17,829 nt of DNA, taken from the NCBI GenBank assembly GCA_017614185.1, contig JAGACI010000264.1:1-17829 (forward strand). The letters run 5' to 3'. This stretch comes from Lachnospiraceae bacterium. Its GTDB lineage: Bacteria; Bacillota_A; Clostridia; Lachnospirales; Lachnospiraceae. The translations under genes and the position numbers were made by a program. A model generated the notes under the pieces. It was given only the letters and a program-made list of their open reading frames with translations. It did no database searches and was not told where the DNA came from. Shown piece after piece: positions 6,297-13,846 of the stretch; the first letter of the stretch is position 1, and each line of letters starts with the position of its first letter.

Positions 6297-7817
6297 ATGG
6301 AAAATAATCTTCTACTTGAAATGAAACAGATTGATAAGCAGTTCACCGGCGTACACGCCCTTAACCACGTGGATTTCTCGGTAAGAAAGGGTGAAATACA
6401 TGCTCTTATGGGTGAAAACGGAGCCGGCAAGTCAACTCTTATTAAGGTTTTGACGGGATTGTATTCAAAGGATTCCGGTCAGATAATTTTTGACGGCGTT
6501 GAATGTAATTTCAAAACCCCGCAGGATTCGCAACGTGCAGGAATTAGCACAATTTATCAGGAAATCAACTTAATTCCTCATCTGTCCGTAGCAGAGAATA
6601 TCTTCATTGGAAGAGAACCAAGGAATGCCTTCGGAATTGACTGGAAGGCAGTACGCAAAGAAGCCAAAAGACTTCTTATGGATATCGGAATTGATATAGA
6701 TGTGGATAAAGAGCTTTCATATTACTCTACGGCAATTCAGCAGATGGTTGCCATCACCAGGGCAATCTCGCAGAATGCAAAGCTTTTAATAATGGATGAG
6801 CCAACATCTTCGCTTGCGAATGATGAAATCCAGGTGATGTTTGAAAAAATGCGTGAGCTTGTTGCGAAGGGAATGTCTATCATTTTCATCAGCCACAAGC
6901 TGGACGAGGTTTATACAATTTGTGACCGTACCACAATCCTTAAGGATGGTAAGCTGGTCGGAAGCTATGACATTGATAAAATCAGCAGATTGGAAATGGT
7001 CTCCAAAATGATTGGCCGTGACGCCAGCAATGTATTTACACGTACAGTCGGCGAATTTGAGGAGAAAGAAGGCCGGGTACCTCTGCTCCATACCGCTGAT
7101 ATTGATAACAGGGTTAAGTTACACGGAATTTCAATTGACATTCAACCCGGTGAAATTGTGGGCATTGCAGGTCTTTTGGGCGCAGGTAAATCGGAGTATG
7201 CGAAGGTAGTCTTTGGATGCGATAACACATACACAGGTGAGTTTGAGGTAGAGGGTAAGCCTGTACGTCTTAAGACCCCCAAAGGCGCCATAGACCTGGG
7301 CTTTGCCTACTGCTCCGAAGACCGTAAGGTTGAGGGAATTTTCCCTCACATGTCTGTAAAAGAAAACATGACTATTACGGCATTACCACATATTTCAAAG
7401 TTTGGTGTTGTCAACAGACGCAAGCAGAAAGAGATTGTAGACAGATATATAGAGTCAATCCGAATCCGCACACCAAGTCCGGATCAGCTTATCTGTAACC
7501 TCTCCGGAGGAAACCAGCAAAAGGTTCTTCTCGGCCGCTGGCTTTCGATGAATCCGAAACTGATTATTCTTGATGAACCTACCAGGGGTATCGATGTAGG
7601 TGCAAAGGCTGAGATAGAAACCTTAATTAAGCAGTTTTCCGAGAATGGCATCAGCGTTTTATATATTTCATCTGAATTGGAGGAACTTATCAGAAACTGT
7701 TACCGTGTTGTGGTAATAAGAGACGGTCAGAATTCAGGAGAATTACGCGGTGAGGAAATTACGGAAGCAAATATCATGAAGTTCATCGCGAAGGAAACGG
7801 AGGCTGTAAATGGCTGA
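6297..7817 (+). CDS. ytfR: Sugar ABC transporter ATPase with two nucleotide-binding domains, YtfR-like
   Basis: A 506-residue fused ATPase of the RbsA/MglA/YtfR type that powers import. The first domain has Walker A GENGAGKST at 39-47, a degenerate signature around YSTAIQQM and Walker B LLIMDEPTSSL. The second has a degenerate Walker A (GLLGAGKSE), a good signature LSGGNQQK and Walker B LIILDEPTRGIDVG, so one site is probably the main hydrolytic site, as in relatives. I start it at the ATG at 6297, with AGGGA upstream and the family-like N-terminus MENNLLLEMKQI. The in-frame ATG at 6246 would add 17 residues encoded by the hairpin and is unlikely. Its end overlaps the next gene by 8 nt, indicating translational coupling. 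Confidence 0.93.
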   Translation: MENNLLLEMKQIDKQFTGVHALNHVDFSVRKGEIHALMGENGAGKSTLIKVLTGLYSKDSGQIIFDGVECNFKTPQDSQRAGISTIYQEINLIPHLSVAENIFIGREPRNAFGIDWKAVRKEAKRLLMDIGIDIDVDKELSYYSTAIQQMVAITRAISQNAKLLIMDEPTSSLANDEIQVMFEKMRELVAKGMSIIFISHKLDEVYTICDRTTILKDGKLVGSYDIDKISRLEMVSKMIGRDASNVFTRTVGEFEEKEGRVPLLHTADIDNRVKLHGISIDIQPGEIVGIAGLLGAGKSEYAKVVFGCDNTYTGEFEVEGKPVRLKTPKGAIDLGFAYCSEDRKVEGIFPHMSVKENMTITALPHISKFGVVNRRKQKEIVDRYIESIRIRTPSPDQLICNLSGGNQQKVLLGRWLSMNPKLIILDEPTRGIDVGAKAEIETLIKQFSENGISVLYISSELEELIRNCYRVVVIRDGQNSGELRGEEITEANIMKFIAKETEAVNG

Positions 7818-8793
7818 GGTGAAACAGAAGACTCAGACTTCCAGGTCTGCAGTAAATGATCATTTGAAGAAGTTTGGTGCGGTATATGCATTTTTACTTC
7901 TGATTATTATAAATACAATATCCAATAAGAACTTCCTTACGGTAAATACAATGTGGAATCTGCTTATCCAGGCATTTCCCATTATCATCACTTCGCTTGG
8001 AATGCTTTTTGTAATATCAAGCGGCGGTATCGATGTGTCCGTAGGTTCTGTTATGGCTTTGGCAGGTGTTGTAAATGCGGTTATCATGAACGGCATTTAT
8101 CCCACTTTTCCGAAGAGCGTTTTCCTCGGAATTACAATGGGAATCATTGTCTGCCTGTTATTCGGCTTGTTCAACGGCTTTATGATTTCGGTATTCAAAA
8201 TGCAGCCGATTATCGTAACGCTTACCACCTATATTATTGCCAGAGGCCTTACTCAGCTTCTTGCCAACGGTAAAATCTTATCATTCTCAAACACTCCTTT
8301 CAGCGAGGTGGGAATCATGAGACTTCCCGGTAATGTGCCTATTCAGTTTGCGGTTGAGATTGGATTTGTTCTGATTACTGCCTTCATCATAAAAAAGATG
8401 GTGTTTGGCTATCAGGTTCAGGCAATCGGCGAGAACCCTCAGGCTGCAAAGCTTTGCGGAATTAAGACAACAAAGGTCCAGATTATGGTTTATATGATCA
8501 GCGCATTTATCGCTGCAATAGCCGGTTTGCTTGTTTCATCGAGAACCAGCGCTGCTGATCCGACAAACCTCGGACAATTGGCTGAGATGGATGCCATCGC
8601 TGCGGTAGCAATCGGCGGCACATCCATGTCAGGAGGCAAATCCAGAATCCTGACAACGATTATTTCAGCGATGATTATCCAGCTGATAACAATTACCATC
8701 AACATGAATAATATTCACTATGCATATGCCCGTGTAATGAAGGGCCTGATTATTATCATAGCGGTATACATTCAGCAGGAAAAGAAGAGATAG
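7810..8793 (+). CDS. ytfT: Sugar ABC transporter permease, YtfT-like
   Basis: A 327-residue integral membrane protein of the ribose/galactofuranose permease family (BPD_transp_2), with about eight to ten hydrophobic segments. The family signature GGIDVSVGSVMALAGVV is at about 72-88. The cytoplasmic coupling region GENPQAAKLCGIKTTKVQ at about 211-228 would contact the ATPase, followed by MDAIAAVAIGGTSMSGG. It overlaps the ATPase gene, with GGAGG 6 nt before the ATG inside that gene. It is the first of two different permeases, the pairing found in the E. coli ytfQRT-yjfF system and not in the ribose system, which uses one permease gene. Assignment as the YtfT partner rests on order and sequence resemblance. 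Confidence 0.9.
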   Translation: MAEVKQKTQTSRSAVNDHLKKFGAVYAFLLLIIINTISNKNFLTVNTMWNLLIQAFPIIITSLGMLFVISSGGIDVSVGSVMALAGVVNAVIMNGIYPTFPKSVFLGITMGIIVCLLFGLFNGFMISVFKMQPIIVTLTTYIIARGLTQLLANGKILSFSNTPFSEVGIMRLPGNVPIQFAVEIGFVLITAFIIKKMVFGYQVQAIGENPQAAKLCGIKTTKVQIMVYMISAFIAAIAGLLVSSRTSAADPTNLGQLAEMDAIAAVAIGGTSMSGGKSRILTTIISAMIIQLITITINMNNIHYAYARVMKGLIIIIAVYIQQEKKR

Positions 8794-8805
8794 GGGGCGC
8801 GTGAT

Positions 8806-9759
8806 ATGGCAAAGATAAAACAGTTTTTTTCTAAACAGAGCGCGCTTGTTGCCTTGATATTAATCTTTATTCTGGCTTCATTCCGCTATCCGCTTTTACC
8901 GACATGGACCAACATCTATAACCTTTTAAGACAAAATTCCATGATCGGACTCATCGCCGTGGCCATGACAATGGTTGTATTAACCGGCGGAATCGACCTT
9001 TCGGTCGGTGCAATTTGTTCAATGATATCGGTTATAACCGCGTACCTCTCGTTCACGGAAAACCCGTTTATCATAATATTTATTCCTATTTTGATAGGAA
9101 CGCTGTTTGGTTTCCTTAACGGTTTTGTCATCGCAAAGATGAGGGTGGCGCCTATTATAGCGTCACTTGGAATACAGCTGATAGCAAGGGGCATCTCCCT
9201 CATCATGACAAACGGTGAGACAATGCACATTTCCGGCACCCCCAAGAAATGGCTGCCCAAAATCGCTAAGATATCAGTCGGCCCGCTGCCGTTAATCTTC
9301 TTAATCTTCCTTTTATTTGCCCTAATATTTATCTATATTCTGAAGTTTACGAAGTTCGGTCGACAGATTTATGCAGTCGGGGGTAACGAGGATGCAGCCC
9401 GCATGATGGGTATACGTGTAGATCGCGTAAAAATAGCGGTGTACACCATCTCGGGCTTTGCATCATCTCTGGCCGGTTTAATACTGGTCTCCAGAGCGGC
9501 TACCGGTCAGCCTGTAGCCTGCAATGGCTGGGAGATGGATGCTATTGCTTCCGTAGCCATCGGCGGAACATCTTTGGCAGGTGGTTCGGGTAAGATTGAG
9601 ACGACAATTTATGGTGTATTCATTCTTGCCATTATCGGAAACATTATCAATCTCCAGGGTAACATTAATTCCTGGTGGCAGCAGATTATTACAGGATTGC
9701 TTCTCATCATTGTACTTATGCTTCAGATTATTCCTTCATGGAAAAAGAACAAAGCATAA
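8806..9759 (+). CDS. yjfF: Sugar ABC transporter permease, YjfF-like
   Basis: A 317-residue second permease of the same family, 12 nt after the first. It has a cytoplasmic lysine-rich start, many hydrophobic helices, the signature GGIDLSVGAICSMISVI at about 61-77, and the coupling region GGNEDAARMMGIRVDRVK at about 192-209 followed by MDAIASVAIGGTSLAGGSG. It differs enough from the first permease to suggest a heterodimeric channel instead of a recent duplication. The ATG is preceded by a weak GGGGGCG site. Its sense strand overlaps nothing else real. Export or signalling roles are unlikely given the lipoprotein and ATPase partners. Confidence 0.9.
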   Translation: MAKIKQFFSKQSALVALILIFILASFRYPLLPTWTNIYNLLRQNSMIGLIAVAMTMVVLTGGIDLSVGAICSMISVITAYLSFTENPFIIIFIPILIGTLFGFLNGFVIAKMRVAPIIASLGIQLIARGISLIMTNGETMHISGTPKKWLPKIAKISVGPLPLIFLIFLLFALIFIYILKFTKFGRQIYAVGGNEDAARMMGIRVDRVKIAVYTISGFASSLAGLILVSRAATGQPVACNGWEMDAIASVAIGGTSLAGGSGKIETTIYGVFILAIIGNIINLQGNINSWWQQIITGLLLIIVLMLQIIPSWKKNKA

Positions 9760-9771
9760 AGGGGATAAGAT

Positions 9772-10410
9772 ATGGACATTCGTAAAGTTGTTATGGAGAA
9801 CCCGCTCCTTGCTATTATGCGGAATGTGCCTCTGAATAAAACTGTTCCCTACGCAGAGGCTATAGTTAAAGGCGGCGTCAGATTCTTCGAGGTCGCAATG
9901 AACTCTAAGGATGCATGTGAACAGATTCGTATTTTAAACGACCATTTTGGCGATGATGTTTATATAGGTGCGGGAACCGCTATCACAACAAAACGAGTTA
10001 AGGACGCTGTAAGCGTGGGTGCAAAGTTCATTCTTACGCCCTCTGCTGACAGAGATGTGGTTCTGTATTGTGAAGAAAATAATATAGCTATGCTTCCCGG
10101 CGTAATGACGCCGACGGATGTCAGCTTTTGTCTGCAGCACGGGTTTAATACCTTGAAACTCTTTCCGGCAGGAGAACTTCCTGCCGGATATATAAAGAGC
10201 CTTAAAGGACCTTTTGACGAGGCGGAATATGTTGCTATCGGGGGAGTTAATCCCGATAACATTGGGGAATTCTTCAAACAAGGATATATAGGTGTCGGAC
10301 TTGCAAGTTCGATAATGCCAAAGATGTTTGTTGAAGAAAACCGCTTTGAGGAAGGCTCGGCTTATGTGGCCAATCTTCTTTCAATAATCAGAAATGCCGG
10401 AAACAGATGA
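9772..10410 (+). CDS. KDPG/KDPGal-type class I aldolase (Eda/DgoA family)
   Basis: A 212-residue TIM-barrel aldolase that cleaves a 2-keto-3-deoxy sugar acid, normally phosphorylated, into pyruvate and a C3 aldehyde. The Schiff-base lysine is K129 in TLKLFPAG and the catalytic glutamate is E40 in FFEVAMNS. R17, GAGT (66-69), LTPS (88-91) and the phosphate-end IGGV loop are present. Length is typical. It is close behind the transporter (12 nt) and its TGA overlaps the dehydratase start in ATGA. Next to DgoD the expected substrate is 2-keto-3-deoxy-6-phosphogalactonate. No 2-keto-3-deoxy-galactonokinase is encoded in the window, so either the kinase is elsewhere or this enzyme uses the unphosphorylated acid. 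Between eda and dgoA names I cannot choose. Confidence 0.88.
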   Translation: MDIRKVVMENPLLAIMRNVPLNKTVPYAEAIVKGGVRFFEVAMNSKDACEQIRILNDHFGDDVYIGAGTAITTKRVKDAVSVGAKFILTPSADRDVVLYCEENNIAMLPGVMTPTDVSFCLQHGFNTLKLFPAGELPAGYIKSLKGPFDEAEYVAIGGVNPDNIGEFFKQGYIGVGLASSIMPKMFVEENRFEEGSAYVANLLSIIRNAGNR

Positions 10411-11561
10411 CTATGAAGATAACTGAGGTAAATACTTATTTTGTCCGTCCAAGATGGGGATTTGTTGAAATAATTACAGATGAAGGATATACAGGGTGGG
10501 GCGAAGCTGTGCTCGAAGGACACTGTGACGCTGTGCTTGCCTGTGTAAACGAGTACAAACCTTATCTCATTGGACACAATCCGGCAAGAATCGAAGATAT
10601 ATCGGCAACGCTCTACAGAGCAGGATTCTATAGAGGCGGTGGAGTTATGATGAGTGCCATCGCCGGTATTGACCAGGCTTTGTGGGATATCAAGGGGAAA
10701 GTATTCAACGTTCCTGCCTATGAATTAATGGGTGGTGCATGCAGGGACAGAATGAAGGTTTATTCCTGGATAGGCGGAGACAGGCCGACAGATGTCGGAG
10801 CAGCTGCCAAAGAGAGACAGAATGCCGGATTTAAGGCTGTCAAAATGAATGCAACCGAAGAACTTCAGATGGTTGACACCTATGACAAGATAGATGCTGT
10901 TTTGGAGCGTGTGGCTGCAATCAGAGAGGCCTGTGGCAAATATTTCGGAATTGCAATAGATTTTCACGGAAGAGTACATAAGCCAATGGCAAAAGTGCTT
11001 GCAAAGAAACTTGAAGAATTTGACCCTATGTTTATTGAGGAACCTGTTCTTTGCGAGAATATGGAAGCATTTAAGGAAATTGCTGCTTCGTGCAATATTC
11101 CTATCGCTACCGGGGAAAGATTGTTTACCAAATATGATTTTAAACGTTTGCTGGAGACAGGCGGCGTGGATATAATCCAGCCGGATCTGTCTCATGCAGG
11201 CGGGCTTACAGAGGTTAAAAAGATAGCCGCAATGGCAGAGGCATACGATGTGGCTTTGGCGCCCCATTGCCCGCTTGGCCCCATAGCACTTGCGGCATGT
11301 CTTAATATAGATGCCACCTGTTATAACGCCGTTATTCAGGAGCAGAGTATAGGAATTCATTACAACGTTGGGAAGAGCGTTCTTGATTATGCTCTTAACA
11401 AAGATGACTTTAAGTTTGAGGATGGATTTGTAAAACTGCCACAAAAGCCCGGACTTGGAGTTGAAGTGAACAAAGAACTTGTTATTGAAGAGAACAAAAC
11501 ACCACATCAATGGAAAAATCCCGTATGGAGACATGCGGATGGTTGTGTTGCAGAGTGGTAG
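10407..11561 (+). CDS. dgoD: D-galactonate dehydratase
   Basis: A 384-residue member of the enolase superfamily (mandelate racemase subgroup) that dehydrates D-galactonate to 2-keto-3-deoxy-D-galactonate. Long segments match E. coli DgoD as I recall it: YRAGFYRGG, MSAIAGIDQALWDIKGK, YSW-GGDRP, QPDLSHAGG, APHCPLGPIALAACL and the C-terminal VAEW. Numbered from the ATG at 10413, the magnesium ligands are D183, E209 and E235 and the acid/base histidines H185 and H285, exactly the E. coli positions. This supports 10413 as a possible true start, but the ATG at 10407, overlapping the aldolase stop, cannot be excluded. It is the best-identified enzyme in the block and the main reason for assigning a galactonate-type substrate. 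Confidence 0.93.
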   Translation: MTMKITEVNTYFVRPRWGFVEIITDEGYTGWGEAVLEGHCDAVLACVNEYKPYLIGHNPARIEDISATLYRAGFYRGGGVMMSAIAGIDQALWDIKGKVFNVPAYELMGGACRDRMKVYSWIGGDRPTDVGAAAKERQNAGFKAVKMNATEELQMVDTYDKIDAVLERVAAIREACGKYFGIAIDFHGRVHKPMAKVLAKKLEEFDPMFIEEPVLCENMEAFKEIAASCNIPIATGERLFTKYDFKRLLETGGVDIIQPDLSHAGGLTEVKKIAAMAEAYDVALAPHCPLGPIALAACLNIDATCYNAVIQEQSIGIHYNVGKSVLDYALNKDDFKFEDGFVKLPQKPGLGVEVNKELVIEENKTPHQWKNPVWRHADGCVAEW

Positions 11562-11574
11562 AGATAAAATCGGT

Positions 11575-11589
11575 GCCGGTATGCCCGGC
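11575..11589 (+). other. Small hairpin between dgoD and the dehydrogenase gene
   Basis: GCCGG (11575-11579) pairs with CCGGC (11585-11589). No T-run follows (AAAAAG instead), so it is not an intrinsic terminator. It may affect message processing or stability in this 48-nt gap. Confidence 0.4.
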
Positions 11590-11609
11590 TAAAAAGAAAG
11601 GGATAAATA

Positions 11610-12635
11610 ATGAAAGCAATAGTTTATGAGGGACCTAACAAGTTAAATTACACTGACGTTCCGGATGTGTCACCGGTGAAGGGAGAAGTTAAACTGCGCA
11701 TCAAGGCATGCGGTATCTGCGGAAGTGACGTTGCAGGCTATCAGGGCCTCACAGGACGTCGTCTTGAGCCCATGATTATGGGACACGAGTTTTGCGGTGA
11801 AGTAGTTGAGTGCGCTGAGGGAGTAACAAAGATTAAACAAGGAGATTTGGTTGCGGTTTATCCTGTTAACTTCTGCGGTGAATGTGAGATGTGCAAAAAA
11901 GGTGATGTTCACCTTTGCTTAAATAAGCGTTCATATGGTGTTTTGGCAGAAAACGGTGCTTTTGCGGAGTATCTTTGCGTACCCGAAAAGTGCTGCTTTA
12001 AGGTAGCTCCCGGTGTATCCCCCGTTATCGGTTCATTGATGGAGCCTTTGGCAGTTGCATACCGTGGTGTCGGACATCTTGGCGACCTTACGGGCAAGAG
12101 TGTTTTCCTTGCAGGTACCGGTACAATCGGACTTCTTGCAATGGTTTGTGCAAAGATTAAAGGAGCTGCCAAAATTTTCGTTTCCGATATGGATGATGAC
12201 AGACTGCAGGTTGCAAAGGATTTGGGAGCCGATGTTTTAATCAATCCTTCCAAAGAAGATCCTAAGGAAGTTGTCCTTAAGAATACAAACAACATGGGAG
12301 TTGACTGTGCAATCGAGGCAGTAGGTATAGCACCTACGGTTCAGCAGGTTATGTCTGTCCTTCGCCTTAACGGCAAAGCAGTGTGGATTGGCAACAACCG
12401 TAAGATGATTGAGATGAACATGCAGGAAGTAGTTACAAGAGAACTCGAGATTTATGGTTCATTCCTTTATGGCTATCAGGAGTTTAAAGAGGTTGTAGAT
12501 CTTTTAAACAATGGTAAACTAAATGTAGAACCTCTTATATCCAAGGTAGTTCGCCTTGATGAGGCAATTACCTATTTTGACAAACTTAAAAACCACGAGG
12601 ATAACCTTATAAAGGTTGTTGTGGTAGACGAATAA
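11610..12635 (+). CDS. Zinc-dependent medium-chain dehydrogenase (polyol or sugar-acid dehydrogenase, GatD/Tdh-like)
   Basis: A 341-residue medium-chain alcohol dehydrogenase that oxidises a secondary alcohol with NAD(P). Catalytic zinc ligands are C37, H59, E60 (GHEF) and E144 (LMEPLA). The structural zinc is held by C89, C92, C95 and C103. The Rossmann motif GTGTIG is at 168-173, followed by an aspartate at the end of the next strand (VSDMDDDRL), which favours NAD over NADP. Relatives include galactitol-1-phosphate, L-idonate and threonine dehydrogenases. In this operon it could oxidise or reduce a sugar, polyol or sugar acid feeding the dehydratase. AAAGGGA precedes the ATG. Specificity cannot be set from sequence alone. 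Confidence 0.88.
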   Translation: MKAIVYEGPNKLNYTDVPDVSPVKGEVKLRIKACGICGSDVAGYQGLTGRRLEPMIMGHEFCGEVVECAEGVTKIKQGDLVAVYPVNFCGECEMCKKGDVHLCLNKRSYGVLAENGAFAEYLCVPEKCCFKVAPGVSPVIGSLMEPLAVAYRGVGHLGDLTGKSVFLAGTGTIGLLAMVCAKIKGAAKIFVSDMDDDRLQVAKDLGADVLINPSKEDPKEVVLKNTNNMGVDCAIEAVGIAPTVQQVMSVLRLNGKAVWIGNNRKMIEMNMQEVVTRELEIYGSFLYGYQEFKEVVDLLNNGKLNVEPLISKVVRLDEAITYFDKLKNHEDNLIKVVVVDE

Positions 12636-12651
12636 GGAAAGCCGATATGAA
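12636..12651 (+). repeat. Translation-initiation repeat, copy 1 (garK)
   Basis: GGAAAGCCGATATGAA, spanning the Shine-Dalgarno region and the start codon, is identical to 13831-13846 before larE. Confidence 0.75.
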
Positions 12652-13792
12652 ATTATTATTTGCCTCAGATTCATTCAAAGGAAGTTTAACAAGTGAAAAG
12701 ACTATAGAGCTTCTTACGAAAGCAGCAAAGGATGTTTTCGGAGAGTGCGAGACTTTGGGCGTACCTGTGGCGGACGGTGGCGAAGGAACGGTTGATGCCA
12801 TCGTCAAGGCTGAAAACGGCAAAATGATTAAGTGCACTGTCTTTGGTCCGCTAATGGAAAATGTAGAGGCCTCATACGGTGTGTTTGATAAAGACCAGGC
12901 AGTCATTGAGATGTCTGCAGCGTCAGGACTTCCACTCGTTCCGGTAGAAAAAAGGAACCCCTTGCATACAACCACCTACGGAACGGGTGAACTGATCCTG
13001 GATGCCCTTAACAGAGGGTTTAAAAAGCTTTCAATCGCAATCGGCGGCTCTGCCACAAATGATGGCGGAATGGGATGCGCGAGAGCCCTGGGTGTAAGAT
13101 TCCTTGACGGGGAAGGTCAGGAACTTGAGGGCTTTGGCGAGGATCTTATAAAGATACGAAAGATTGATACATCCAATCTCGACAGTCGGTTAAAAGACTG
13201 CGAAATCACGGTTATGTGTGATGTCACTAACCCTCTTTGCGGTAAAGACGGAGCAACATGGACTTTCGGAGCCCAGAAGGGTGCAACCCCTGAAATTCAG
13301 GAGAAACTCGAAGAGGGCATGTGCAATTACCGCGATATTATCAGGGAAAGCTTTGGCGTAGATCCTGATAAGATAAAAGGAGCCGGCGCAGCGGGTGGAC
13401 TTGGGACTGCCCTTTGCGTCTTCCTTGGAGGAAAGATGAAGTCGGGTATCGAGGCGGTTCTTGACCTTGTAAGATTTGATGAGCGTCTCGAAGGCGTGGA
13501 TATGGTTGTTACAGGCGAAGGCAGAACCGACTGGCAAAGCTGCTTTGGAAAAGTAATGCAGGGCGTCGGTATGAGAGCCAAAGCCAAAGGAATTCCTGTT
13601 CTCGGACTTTCCGGTTCACTTGGCAAGAATGCCCTTGATATATGCGAATTTGGAATCTCCTCTATTATGACCACAGTTAACAGCCCCATGAGCCTTGATG
13701 AAGCAATGGACAATGCGGAAGCCCTTTACTACGAAGGCGCCGTTCGCATGTTCAAATTCGTAAAAACCGGAATGACCCTTAAACTTGTTTAA
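12647..13792 (+). CDS. garK: Glycerate 2-kinase
   Basis: A 381-residue type I glycerate kinase that phosphorylates D-glycerate, in GarK relatives at the 2-position, giving 2-phosphoglycerate for glycolysis. Family motifs are DSFKGSLTS near the N-terminus, PVADGGEGTVDA at about 40-51, AIGGSATNDGGMGCARALG at about 126-144, CDVTNPLCG and VTGEGRTDWQ at about 285-294. Length is normal. With GarR it completes tartronate semialdehyde to glycerate to 2-phosphoglycerate. It could also catch glycerate made by oxidation of glyceraldehyde, if the aldolase acts on unphosphorylated substrate. Its ribosome-binding leader and first codons share 16 identical bases with those of the next gene. Confidence 0.93.
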   Translation: MKLLFASDSFKGSLTSEKTIELLTKAAKDVFGECETLGVPVADGGEGTVDAIVKAENGKMIKCTVFGPLMENVEASYGVFDKDQAVIEMSAASGLPLVPVEKRNPLHTTTYGTGELILDALNRGFKKLSIAIGGSATNDGGMGCARALGVRFLDGEGQELEGFGEDLIKIRKIDTSNLDSRLKDCEITVMCDVTNPLCGKDGATWTFGAQKGATPEIQEKLEEGMCNYRDIIRESFGVDPDKIKGAGAAGGLGTALCVFLGGKMKSGIEAVLDLVRFDERLEGVDMVVTGEGRTDWQSCFGKVMQGVGMRAKAKGIPVLGLSGSLGKNALDICEFGISSIMTTVNSPMSLDEAMDNAEALYYEGAVRMFKFVKTGMTLKLV

Positions 13793-13830
13793 GTAATATG
13801 TTATAAAGAAGTTAAACGAGTTGACGAAAG

Positions 13831-13846
13831 GGAAAGCCGATATGAA
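13831..13846 (+). repeat. Translation-initiation repeat, copy 2 (larE)
   Basis: Identical to 12636-12651. It decides the larE start in favour of the ATG at 13842 over the in-frame TTG at 13821, which has no comparable ribosome site. Confidence 0.75.

Noticed and set aside
10725..11534. 269-residue open frame opposite dgoD
   Set aside because: It lies wholly within a dehydratase gene with all catalytic residues; its translation shows no domain.
11575..11589. Terminator between dgoD and the dehydrogenase gene
   Set aside because: Five-base stem followed by A residues, not T.
13821..13841. In-frame TTG start for larE
   Set aside because: It has no good ribosome site; the ATG at 13842 shares a 16-base initiation region with garK.
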